A stretch of DNA of 38,300 nt from Mycobacterium sp. GTDB lineage: Bacteria; Actinomycetota; Actinomycetes; Mycobacteriales; Mycobacteriaceae. Shown piece after piece: positions 19,249 through 27,973 of this stretch. Position 1 is the first letter of the stretch. Each line of letters begins with the position of its first letter. The notes beneath the pieces are model-generated. The model was not told where the DNA came from. It saw only the letters and a program-made list of their open reading frames with translations, and searched no databases. The translations under genes and the position numbers were made by a program. Location of the stretch: contig JAGQTQ010000125.1 of NCBI GenBank assembly GCA_020438905.1, positions 1 to 38,300 of the forward strand, given 5' to 3'.

Positions 19249-19869
19249 GTGACCACTGCGGCGGGCGATCCGACCACAGCCCGTCGCGCCGTGCTGCGGC
19301 GCCGGATCCGGCTGCTGGCGTGGTCGATCATCGGCTACAACGTGATCGAGGCCCTGATCGCGCTGAGCGCCGGGATACAGGCGTCGTCGACCGCCCTGGT
19401 CGGCTTCGGGCTGGACTCGGTGATCGAGGTCGCCGCCGCGGCCGCGGTCGCCTGGCAGTTCGCCGCCGAGGACCCCGAGCGCCGGGAGAAAGCCGCATTG
19501 CGATTCATCGCGGTGTCGTTCTTCGCCCTGGCCGCCTACGTGACGGTGGAGTCGGTGCTGGCACTGGCCGGGATCGGCGAGCCCAGACCCTCGCCGCTGG
19601 GCATCGCCCTTGCCGCGGTGAGCCTGGCGGTGATGCCACTGCTGGCCTGGGCGCAGATCCGCACCGGACGCGAGATCGGTTCGACCTCGGCGGTGGCCGA
19701 GGCCAAACAGACGCTGCTGTGCAGCTATCTGTCCGCGGCGCTTCTGGTGGGCCTGGGGCTCAACGCGCTGTTCGGCTGGAGTTGGTCCGACTCCGTCGCG
19801 GCACTGGTGATCGCCGGGTTCGCGGTCCGCGAGGGTCTGGAAGCGTGGCGCGGCGACCCGTGTTGCTGA
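19249..19869 (+). CDS. Cation diffusion facilitator-like membrane protein, short form
   Basis: A 206-residue protein with six predicted membrane segments, including [20 protein letters not shown] (a TM2-like segment with the conserved Asp but no metal-binding His) and [17 protein letters not shown] (TM6, with Asp-Ser). This matches the transmembrane part of cation diffusion facilitators; the cytosolic C-terminal metal-sensing domain is missing. It could export a divalent metal or have another role. It is divergent from proA, and a 13-bp tandem duplication overlaps its stop codon. Confidence 0.75.
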   Translation: MTTAAGDPTTARRAVLRRRIRLLAWSIIGYNVIEALIALSAGIQASSTALVGFGLDSVIEVAAAAAVAWQFAAEDPERREKAALRFIAVSFFALAAYVTVESVLALAGIGEPRPSPLGIALAAVSLAVMPLLAWAQIRTGREIGSTSAVAEAKQTLLCSYLSAALLVGLGLNALFGWSWSDSVAALVIAGFAVREGLEAWRGDPCC

Positions 19870-19880
19870 CCCGTGTTGCT
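19855..19880. repeat. 13-bp tandem duplication across a stop codon
   Basis: GACCCGTGTTGCT occurs twice without spacer, at 19855-19867 and 19868-19880. The first copy encodes the last residues (Asp-Pro-Cys-Cys), with its final T opening the TGA stop. Confidence 0.95.
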
Positions 19881-19889
19881 AAGGCTTAA

Positions 19890-20927
<1,038 letters not shown>

Positions 20928-20929
20928 CC

Positions 20930-22972
20930 TCAGCGTCCCGGGATATCCCGTTCGATCTCCTCCAGCCACACCGTCGCCGCCATATCCGATGGCGCGCGCC
21001 AGTCCCCGCGCGGGGACAGCGAACCGCCATGGGAGACCTTGGGCCCGTTGGGCATCGCCGAGCGCTTGAACTGGCTGAAGGAGTAGAAACGCTTGGCGAA
21101 CACCGCCAGCCAGCGCCGGATCTCGGCCAGCGAGTAGGCGTACCGCTTGGCGGCCGGGAACCCGGGCGGCCACTGTCCGCGGTCGGCGTCGCCCCAGGCG
21201 TGCCAGGCCAAAAAGGCGACCTTCGACGGTCGGAACCCGTAGCGCAGTACCCAGAACAGCGAGAAGTCCTGCAGCGGGTACGGGCCGACCGTGGCCTCGC
21301 TGCTCTGCACCTGCCCGTCCTCACCGGCCGGCACCAACTCGGGGGTGATCTCGGTGTCGAGCACCGACTGCAGGATCTCGCCGACCTCCTCGTCGAACTC
21401 CCCGGAGGCGATGACCCACCGGATCAGATGCTGAATCAGTGTTTTCGGCACGCCGCCGTTGACGTTGTAGTGGCTCATCTGATCGCCGACCCCGTAGGTC
21501 GACCAGCCCAGCGCCAGCTCCGAGAGGTCCCCGGTGCCCAGCACGATGCCGCCGCGCTGGTTGGCAATGCGGAATAGGTAGTCGGTGCGCAACCCGGCCT
21601 GGACGTTCTCGAAGGTGACGTCGTAGACCTTCTCCCCGCGCGAGTAGGGGTGGCCCATCTCGGTGAGCATCACCTCGGCGGTGGAGCGGATGTCGATCTC
21701 CTCGAAGGTGACACCGAGCGCCGCGCACAGGCGGGCCGCGTTGCTTCGGGTGTGCTCACCGGTGGCGAATCCGGGCAGGCTGAAGGCCAGGATGTCGCTA
21801 CGCGGACGCCCCTCCCGGTCCATCGCCCGCGCCGCGACGATCAGGGCGTGGGTGGAGTCCAGACCGCCGGAGACCCCGATGACGACCTTGGGGTAGTTCA
21901 GCGCGCGCAGCCGCTGCTCGAGGCCGGAGACCTGGATGTTGTAGCCCTCGTAGCAGTCCTGCTCGAGCCTTGCGGGGTCGTTGGGCACGAACGGGAATCG
22001 CTGGACCTCACGGCGCAGCCCGATGTCCCCGCCCGGCGGGTCGAGCCGGAAACCGATGCGGCGAAACGAGTTCAGTCCCGCCCGGTGGTGGCGGCGGTTG
22101 TCGTCGAAGGTGCCCATCCGCAGCCGCTCGGCGCGCAGCAGGTCCAGATCGACGTCGGCCACCGAGTACCGCTCCCCTTTCGGGAACCGCTCCGAGGAGG
22201 CCAGCAGCCGGCCGTTCTCGTAGATCATGGTCTGGCCGTCCCAGGCCAGATCGGTGCTGGACTCGCCCTCCCCGGCCGCGGCGTAGACGTAGGCCGCCAG
22301 GCAGCGCGCCGAGGCCGATCGGGCCAGCAGGCCGCGGTCCTCGGCGCGCCCGATGGTGATGGGGCTGCCGGAGAGGTTGGCCAGCACGGTGGCGCCGGCC
22401 AGTGCGGCCTGGGCGCTGGGGGGAACCGGGACGAACATGTCCTCGCAGATCTCGGCGTGCAACACCAGACCCGGGGTGTCCTCGGCGGCGAAGAGCAGGT
22501 CGGGTCCGAACGGGACCTCGGCGCCCAGCAGCCGAATGGTTCCGCCCATATCGTCGCCGGGCGCGAACTGGCGGCGCTCGTAGAACTCCCGGTAGGTGGG
22601 CAGGTAGGACTTGACCGCCACGCCGAGCACCGTGCCGCGGTGGATCACCACCGCGGTGTTGTAGATCCGGTGCAGATGGCGCAGGGGGGCGCCCACGACG
22701 AGCACCGGCAGTAGGTAGGCCGAGGCGTCGACCACGTCGGCAAGCGCCGCTTCGACGGCGTCGAGCAGGCTGTCCTGCAGCAGGATGTCCTCGATCGAAT
22801 AGCCCGACAGGGTCAACTCGGGAAAGACCGCCACCGCCACGCCGTCCTCGTGGCACTCCCGTGCGATCCGGAGCACCGACTCGGCGTTGGCGGCCGGGTC
22901 GGCCAGGACCGTGTGGTGGGTGCATGCGGCCACCCGCGCGAATCCACGGGCATACGCGGAGAAAAAGTCCAC
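20930..22972 (-). CDS. nadE: Glutamine-dependent NAD+ synthetase
   Basis: A 680-residue two-domain enzyme. The N-terminal nitrilase-type glutaminase domain has the triad Glu52 (VFPELTLSG), Lys121 ([11 protein letters not shown]) and Cys176 (EICEDMF). The C-terminal ammonia-dependent synthetase domain has the PP-loop [15 protein letters not shown]. It amidates deamido-NAD to NAD using glutamine. The GTG at 22972 (Met-Asp-Phe-Phe-Ser-Ala-Tyr) matches the start of the M. tuberculosis protein and makes the triad numbering agree with it; upstream in-frame sequence overlaps the sirtuin gene. Only 37 bp separate it from the divergent sirtuin start. Confidence 0.97.
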   Translation of the reverse strand: MDFFSAYARGFARVAACTHHTVLADPAANAESVLRIARECHEDGVAVAVFPELTLSGYSIEDILLQDSLLDAVEAALADVVDASAYLLPVLVVGAPLRHLHRIYNTAVVIHRGTVLGVAVKSYLPTYREFYERRQFAPGDDMGGTIRLLGAEVPFGPDLLFAAEDTPGLVLHAEICEDMFVPVPPSAQAALAGATVLANLSGSPITIGRAEDRGLLARSASARCLAAYVYAAAGEGESSTDLAWDGQTMIYENGRLLASSERFPKGERYSVADVDLDLLRAERLRMGTFDDNRRHHRAGLNSFRRIGFRLDPPGGDIGLRREVQRFPFVPNDPARLEQDCYEGYNIQVSGLEQRLRALNYPKVVIGVSGGLDSTHALIVAARAMDREGRPRSDILAFSLPGFATGEHTRSNAARLCAALGVTFEEIDIRSTAEVMLTEMGHPYSRGEKVYDVTFENVQAGLRTDYLFRIANQRGGIVLGTGDLSELALGWSTYGVGDQMSHYNVNGGVPKTLIQHLIRWVIASGEFDEEVGEILQSVLDTEITPELVPAGEDGQVQSSEATVGPYPLQDFSLFWVLRYGFRPSKVAFLAWHAWGDADRGQWPPGFPAAKRYAYSLAEIRRWLAVFAKRFYSFSQFKRSAMPNGPKVSHGGSLSPRGDWRAPSDMAATVWLEEIERDIPGR

Positions 22973-22977
22973 GCCCC

Positions 22978-22983
22978 ATTGTC
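22978..22983 (-). promoter_or_regulatory. Possible -10 element for nadE
   Basis: GACAAT on the minus strand, 5 nt before the nadE GTG. It keeps the A and T that matter most in TANNNT but lacks the first T, so it is weaker than the others listed. Confidence 0.35.
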
Positions 22984-22996
22984 GCAGGCCGACGCC

Positions 22997-23002
22997 TACC
23001 CT
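22997..23002 (+). promoter_or_regulatory. Leaderless-type -10 element for the sirtuin gene
   Basis: TACCCT, 7 nt before the GTG at 23010. Any -35 region would lie inside the start of nadE. Confidence 0.55.
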
Positions 23003-23009
23003 CGTCGTT

Positions 23010-23849
23010 GTGGACGCACCCGAACTCGTCGCCCTGCTGGCCGGGCGGCGCGTGGCGGTGCTGACCGGGGCGGGCATCTCCACCGACTCGGGCATTCCGG
23101 ACTACCGGGGTCCGGACTCGCCGCCGGCCAACCCGATGACCATCCGGCAGTTCACCTCCAGCCCAGAGTTCCGCCGGCGCTACTGGGCCCGCAACCACCT
23201 CGGCTGGCGGCATATGGCGGCGACCGAACCCAACGCCGGGCACCGCGCACTGGCCGCTCTGGAGCGCGCCGGGGTGGTCACCGGCGTGATCACCCAGAAC
23301 GTCGATCTGCTGCACACCAAGGCGGGCAGCGCGACGGTGATCAACCTGCACGGCACCTACGCGCGGGTGGTCTGCCTGGACTGCCGTCACAGCATGAGCC
23401 GCGCCGCGCTGGCCGAACGCCTCGAGGCGGCCAATCCCGGGTTCACCGAACGGGCCGAACGCCTGGGGGCGCTGGCGGTGGCGCCGGACGCCGACGCGGT
23501 GGTCGCCGACACCGCCTCGTTCCGGTTCGTGGACTGCCCGGCATGCGGCGGAATGCTCAAACCCGATATCGTCTACTTCGGCGAATCGGTCGCCAAAGAC
23601 GTTGTGGATCAGGCGTATTCGATGGTGGACTCCGCAGAGGCGCTGTTGGTGGCCGGCTCCTCGCTGACGGTGTTCTCCGGCTACCGGTTCGTCCGCCGTG
23701 CCGCCGCGCTGGGCATCCCGGTCGCCATCGTCAACCGTGGCCCCACCCGCGGCGACGACCTGGCCACGGTGAAGGTGGACGCCGGATGCTCGCCGATGCT
23801 GGCGCTGCTGGCCGAGGAGTTGACCGGCACCCGGCCGACGGTGCCGTAG
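23010..23849 (+). CDS. Sir2-family NAD-dependent deacylase
   Basis: A 279-residue sirtuin. Motifs in order: GAGIS (20-24) with IPDYRG for NAD binding, TQNVD (95-99), catalytic His114 in NLHGT, zinc cysteines at 122/125 (CLDC) and 176/179 (CPAC), and KPDIVYFGESV. The spacing of 50 residues between the cysteine pairs and the sequence IPDYRGPDS suggest a class II-like (SIRT4-type) sirtuin rather than CobB; that subclass call is inference. It consumes NAD and is transcribed divergently from NAD synthetase. A hypothetical gene follows 39 bp downstream on the same strand. Confidence 0.9.
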   Translation: MDAPELVALLAGRRVAVLTGAGISTDSGIPDYRGPDSPPANPMTIRQFTSSPEFRRRYWARNHLGWRHMAATEPNAGHRALAALERAGVVTGVITQNVDLLHTKAGSATVINLHGTYARVVCLDCRHSMSRAALAERLEAANPGFTERAERLGALAVAPDADAVVADTASFRFVDCPACGGMLKPDIVYFGESVAKDVVDQAYSMVDSAEALLVAGSSLTVFSGYRFVRRAAALGIPVAIVNRGPTRGDDLATVKVDAGCSPMLALLAEELTGTRPTVP

Positions 23850-23888
23850 GGTCGGCGACAAGCAGCGACGCGGAAGGTGGAGGAGTCC

Positions 23889-24576
23889 ATGGTCTCCCTG
23901 GTGGACGGAGCCACCGCGCTGGCGGTCGGCATCGGCAGCGCGGTGATGAAACCGGTCCGGCCCGACGCCGGGCCGCTGACCCACCGCTGGGGCCTGGGCT
24001 TCGGCGATTTCGCCGCGAGCCTGCCCGCGGTACCCACCCTGGCCCGCCCGCTGGCCCGTCACCTCAACCGGTTCGGCGTCGGTGGTGCTCAGCCCCGGCT
24101 TCATCGAGTTCGACGGCCGCGAGGTGCCCTGGGACCGGGTGACCGAGATCCGTACCCGCCGGCTGGTCGGCTACCTGTTCACCGACGCCATCACCCGGCA
24201 GGTCGACCGGCTGCCGATCTGGAGGTTTCCCGGCCGCAACCTGCTGCTCGACGGTCTGACCCACACCGCACTGACGGTGGCGGCGCTGGCCGCCGACCTG
24301 CGCCTGGACAAGGGCGTGTTCACCCTCTACCTACCGGCCGACGTGCACTACAAGGGCCTGGTGCGCGACAAGCTGATGTCCCCGGGCATCCCGGCGGCGC
24401 TGGTGCTGACCGACCCGGCGGTGCGGGATTGCGTCGAAGCGACCGCCCATGCCCACGGCATCCCGGTCCGACCGGCCGAGGATGACGCGCTGGAGGCGGC
24501 GACACGGCGAGCGACGGCGATCCGGGAGGTGTTCGGCGCCCTGATCGGTCAGGTCGGTACCAGATCGTCGGCGTGA
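23889..24576 (+). pseudogene. Hypothetical protein with PH-like segment, frameshifted as sequenced
   Basis: Starts at an ATG with a strong GGTGGAGGAG Shine-Dalgarno. About 63 residues (MVSLVDGATALAVGIGSAVM to LARHLNRF) read well, then coding sense moves to the next frame near 24074-24080 and continues as SVVLSPGFIEFDGREVPWDR to the stop at 24576. Removing one G in CGGCGTCGG restores a single frame of about 228 residues. The segment LSPGFIEFDG...VPWDRVTEIRTRRL resembles bacterial PH-like domains; no function is recognised. As sequenced, only the first quarter could be made, or the downstream part could start at tandem GTG codons 24082/24085. The 3' end overlaps the corrected end of proB by 28 bp. 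Confidence 0.65.
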
Positions 24577-25653
24577 ACCGCGGGCCGGCGCAGTTCGGCC
24601 GGCAGTTCCGAGGTCGAGCGGCCGATCATGGTGGCCAGTTCCGAGGCGTCGTAGGCCACCACACCGCGGCCCACCATCGCCCCGTCCGACGCCGTGCAGT
24701 TCGACGACGTCACCACCGACGAACCGCCCGGCCACCGCGGTGATCCCGGCTGGCAGCAGGGAACGGCGCTGGGTGATCACCGCGTGCACCGCGCCGGGAT
24801 CCAGGGTCAGTGCCCCGGCGGCTTCGGCCGCGTAGCGCATCCAGAACTTCCGCGCCGACATCCTCGCCGGGCGCGGGGCGAACACGGTGCCCACTGACGC
24901 CTCGGTGAGGGCGGCGGCGGCGTCGGAGGCGGCGGCCAGCAGCACCGGCACCCCGGCGTCGGCGGCCAGCAGCGCCGAGGACAGTTTCGAGGCCATACCG
25001 CCGGTGCCCAGCCGGCTGCCCTGCCCGGCGACCACCCCATCCAGGTCATCCGGGCCGGCCACCTCGGGGATGAACCGCGCGTCGGCGGACTTGCGGGGAT
25101 CACCGTCGTACAGGCCGTCGATATCGGAGAGCAGCACCAGCGCGTCCGCGCCGACGAGGTGGGCGACCAGCGCCGAGAGACGGTCGTTGTCGCCGAAGCG
25201 GATCTCGTTGGTGGCCACGGTGTCGTTCTCGTTGACGATCGCCACCGCATGCAGTGCCCGCAAACGGTCCAGGGTGCGCTGGGCGTTGGTGTGCTGGACC
25301 CGCTGGGCGATGTCGTGGGCGGTGAGCAGCACCTGCCCGACGGTGCGGTCATAGCGGCCGAACGCGGTGCTCCAGGCGTTGACCAGCGCGACCTGTCCGA
25401 CGCTGGCCGCGGCCTGCTTGGTGGCCAGGTCGGCGGGACGGCGGGTCAGACCCAGCGGCTCGATCCCGGCCGCGATGGCCCCCGAGGAGACGATCACCAC
25501 GTCGCTGCCCGCCTTCATCCGGGCCTCGATGGCCTCGGCCAGGGCGGCCAGGCGGCCGGGGTCGAACAAACCGCGCGAGTCCGTCAGCGCGGTGGTGCCG
25601 ATCTTGACGACGACGCTGCGAGCGCTGCGGACGGACTCTCGGTGGACGCTCAC
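24549..25653 (-). CDS. proB: Glutamate 5-kinase, with apparent frameshift near its C-terminus
   Basis: The amino acid kinase domain is intact: [65 protein letters not shown] and [14 protein letters not shown], then [12 protein letters not shown]. It phosphorylates glutamate for proline synthesis. In the C-terminal PUA domain the frame breaks near 24692-24693: upstream reads ...GGDVVELH, and the expected continuation ([20 protein letters not shown] and the end HADDLVPT) lies in the next frame, stopping at 24549. With one base removed, the protein is about 367 residues, the normal size. As sequenced, the frame instead runs on to 24331, giving 440 residues with an unrelated tail. GTG start overlapping the obg stop (GTGA). 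Confidence 0.85.
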
Positions 25654-27101
25654 TGCTCGTCGTCGCCGTGCTGACGGCGCTGCCGGCGGGCCTCCTTGCG
25701 CTCGGACGCGCCGACGCGATCATTGCGTTCGAGCCGGGCGTCGGTGCCGCGGCCGGTCGGGACGACGTCGACCCCGGCCGGGGTCTGCGGCTCCCAGTCG
25801 AAGGTCATCTCGCCGATGGTGACCGCGCAACCCGGCTTGGCTCCGCGCTTGAGCAGTTCCTCCTCGACGCCGAGGCGGGCGAGCCGGTCACCGAGGTATC
25901 CGACCGCCTCGTCGTTCTCGAAGTCGGTCTGAGCCACCCAGCGCTCGGGCCGGGTACCGCGCACGATGAAGCCGCCGCGATGGGCCGGATCGGGCTCGAC
26001 GGTGAAGCCACTGGCATCCACCGGAACGGGCCGGATCACCGGACGGCGGGCCACCACCGGGGGCTGGGCGGCCTGGTAGGAGGAAACCAGGTCCCACAGT
26101 GCGAAGGTCAACTCGCGCAGACCTTCCCTGGTGACCGTGGACACCTCGAAGACCGGCCAACCGCGTTGTTCGATCTCGGGGCGCACGAAGTCCGCGAGTT
26201 CGCGGGCCTCGGGGACGTCGATCTTGTTCAGCACCACCGCGCGCGGACGGTCGGCCAGGTCGCCCAGCACCGAGTCGGCCTGAAGGGTGGGCCGGTAGGC
26301 GGCGAGTTCGGCTTCCAGGGTGTCGATGTCGGAAATCGGGTCGCGGTTCGGCTCCAGCGTGGCGCAGTCGACGACGTGCACGAGCACCGCGCAGCGTTCG
26401 ATGTGGCGCAGGAAGTCCAGGCCCAGCCCGCGACCCTCCGAGGCACCCGGGATGAGACCCGGGACGTCGGCGACGGTGAAGGTGTGCTCGCCGGCGGAGA
26501 CCACGCCGAGGTTGGGCACCAGCGTGGTGAACGGATAGTCGGCGATTTTCGGCTTGGCCGCCGAGATGGTCGACACCAGAGAGGACTTACCGGCCGACGG
26601 GAACCCGATCAGCCCGACGTCGGCGACGGTCTTGAGTTCCAGGGTGAGGTCCCGGGCCTGGCCCTTCTCTCCCAGCAGAGCGAACCCGGGAGCCTTGCGG
26701 GCCCGGGAGGCCAAGGCCGCGTTGCCCAGTCCGCCGCGGCCGCCCTCGGCGGCGACGAAACGGGTGCCCGCGCCGACGAGATCGGCCAGCAGGCGGCCGT
26801 GCTCGTCGAGCACGACGGTGCCGTCGGGAACCCTTACCTCCAGGTCACCGCCGGCGCCCCCGTCGCGGTTGGAGCCCTGACCCTGCTTGCCAGAGGGTGC
26901 GACCACGTTCGGATGGAAGTGGAAGTCGAGCAGGGTGTGCACCTGCGGGTCGACCACCAGCACGACGCTGCCGCCGCGCCCTCCGTTGCCGCCGTCCGGG
27001 CCGCCGAGCGGCTTGAACTTCTCGCGGTGAACCGAGGCGCACCCGTTACCGCCATTACCCGCGCGGGTGTGGATCACGACGCGGTCGACGAAGCGCGGCA
27101 T
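25650..27101 (-). CDS. obg: GTPase Obg/CgtA
   Basis: A 483-residue 50S-associated GTPase involved in ribosome maturation and stress responses. The N-terminal Obg fold is glycine-rich ([25 protein letters not shown]). The G domain has [12 protein letters not shown] (P-loop), [16 protein letters not shown] and NKID. A C-terminal OCT domain ([19 protein letters not shown]) and a basic tail follow. The ATG is preceded by a GAAAGGA Shine-Dalgarno. A large hairpin lies between it and rpmA; proB overlaps its end by 4 bases. Confidence 0.97.
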   Translation of the reverse strand: MPRFVDRVVIHTRAGNGGNGCASVHREKFKPLGGPDGGNGGRGGSVVLVVDPQVHTLLDFHFHPNVVAPSGKQGQGSNRDGGAGGDLEVRVPDGTVVLDEHGRLLADLVGAGTRFVAAEGGRGGLGNAALASRARKAPGFALLGEKGQARDLTLELKTVADVGLIGFPSAGKSSLVSTISAAKPKIADYPFTTLVPNLGVVSAGEHTFTVADVPGLIPGASEGRGLGLDFLRHIERCAVLVHVVDCATLEPNRDPISDIDTLEAELAAYRPTLQADSVLGDLADRPRAVVLNKIDVPEARELADFVRPEIEQRGWPVFEVSTVTREGLRELTFALWDLVSSYQAAQPPVVARRPVIRPVPVDASGFTVEPDPAHRGGFIVRGTRPERWVAQTDFENDEAVGYLGDRLARLGVEEELLKRGAKPGCAVTIGEMTFDWEPQTPAGVDVVPTGRGTDARLERNDRVGASERKEARRQRRQHGDDEQ

Positions 27102-27122
27102 CGCCAGAGTCCTTTCAATCGC

Positions 27123-27178
27123 CGAGTGTGCACCTGCTGCGAAAAATCAGCCCGATATTCGCAGCGGATGCACGCTCG
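27123..27178 (-). other. Long hairpin between rpmA and obg
   Basis: Arms 27123-27143 and 27158-27178 are 21 nt each with a 14-nt loop. In the transcript 18 pairs are Watson-Crick, one is G-U and two are A-C mismatches. The innermost 8 pairs (GCTGCGAA with TTCGCAGC) are perfect. It fills almost the whole 88-bp gap between the rpmA stop and the obg Shine-Dalgarno, with no U-run after it. Confidence 0.75.
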
Positions 27179-27189
27179 CGGAAAGAGGC

Positions 27190-27453
27190 CTACTCCGGTC
27201 GAGCGGCGCGGACGACGTTGACGGTCTTGCGACCGCGCTTGACGCCGAACTCCACCGCACCGGGGGCGGTGGCGAACAGAGTGTCGTCGCCGCCGCGGCC
27301 GACGTTGACGCCGGGGTGGAAGTGAGTGCCGCGCTGGCGAACCAGGATCTCGCCGGCCTTGACCACCTGGCCGCCGAAACGCTTGACCCCGAGCCGCTGG
27401 GCATTGGACTCGCGGCCGTTACGTGAGCTGGAAGCGCCCTTCTTGTGTGCCAT
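27190..27453 (-). CDS. rpmA: 50S ribosomal protein L27
   Basis: An 87-residue protein beginning [20 protein letters not shown], with the L27 signature GRKTV and [20 protein letters not shown] and GTHFHPG. L27 reaches into the peptidyl transferase centre. No N-terminal cleaved extension of the Firmicute type is present. It follows rplU by 13 bp. Confidence 0.98.
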   Translation of the reverse strand: MAHKKGASSSRNGRESNAQRLGVKRFGGQVVKAGEILVRQRGTHFHPGVNVGRGGDDTLFATAPGAVEFGVKRGRKTVNVVRAARPE

Positions 27454-27466
27454 TGTTCGCCTCCTG

Positions 27467-27793
27467 CTACTTGATTCCGGTGACCTTGAGAACGGTCAGC
27501 TGCTGACGGTGTCCCTGCCGCTTGTGGTAGCCGGTCTTGTTCTTGAACTTGTGGATGCGGATCTTCGGGCCCTTGGTGTGCTCGAGGATCTCGCCGGTGA
27601 CCGCGACCTTGGCCAGTTCCTTGGCGTCGGTGGTCACCTTGGCCCCGTCGACGACCAGAGCGACCGGCAGCGACACCGAGGCGCCCGGCTCGGACTCGAT
27701 CTTCTCGACCTTGACGATGTCCCCGACGGCGACCTTGTACTGCTTGCCGCCCGCCTTGACGATCGCGTAGGTGGCTGTATCGGCTGCCATCAT
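27467..27793 (-). CDS. rplU: 50S ribosomal protein L21
   Basis: A 108-residue protein with the L21 features [27 protein letters not shown] and [20 protein letters not shown]. Two ATGs are in tandem (27793, 27790). The Shine-Dalgarno AAGAGGA is immediately upstream, which suits the second ATG better; the product differs by one residue. First gene of rplU-rpmA(-obg-proB), with its own promoter and a leader of about 140 nt. Confidence 0.96.
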   Translation of the reverse strand: MMAADTATYAIVKAGGKQYKVAVGDIVKVEKIESEPGASVSLPVALVVDGAKVTTDAKELAKVAVTGEILEHTKGPKIRIHKFKNKTGYHKRQGHRQQLTVLKVTGIK

Positions 27794-27973
27794 TCCTCTT
27801 CCCGTGTCGGCGACAGGCGTCGCTGTGTCGTGGGCACGCGCTACCGGTGGTTGCGCGAGCGGGTCTGGGTGTGCGGGCCGCACCCGGTTTGACCGGGCGG
27901 TCCCGCTGCCGCCGGCAGGGCCTGGCGGCAACCATTCAAGGTTACGTGAGCAGCGTCTCGAGGGTCAAACCGG
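27794..27973 (-). promoter_or_regulatory. rplU promoter and structured leader
   Basis: TTGACC (27963-27968) and TAACCT (27939-27944) with an 18-bp spacer form the best -35/-10 pair in the window; the -35 sits next to the rne stop. A start near 27932 gives a leader of about 140 nt containing two inverted repeats: TGCCGCC/GGCGGCA at 27907-27913 and 27924-27930, and CCCGGT/ACCGGG at 27883-27888 and 27892-27897. The length and structure are compatible with control by a ribosomal protein, but no known leader class is recognised. Confidence 0.6.

Noticed and set aside
22973-23095. Longer nadE starting upstream of 22972
   Set aside because: It would overlap the sirtuin coding start, adds residues unlike the NadE family and disturbs the Glu52/Lys121/Cys176 numbering.
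24331-24548. Native C-terminal extension of ProB to 440 residues
   Set aside because: The tail is Arg/His/Gly-rich out-of-frame sequence over the convergent gene, while the expected ProB end lies in the next frame and stops at 24549.
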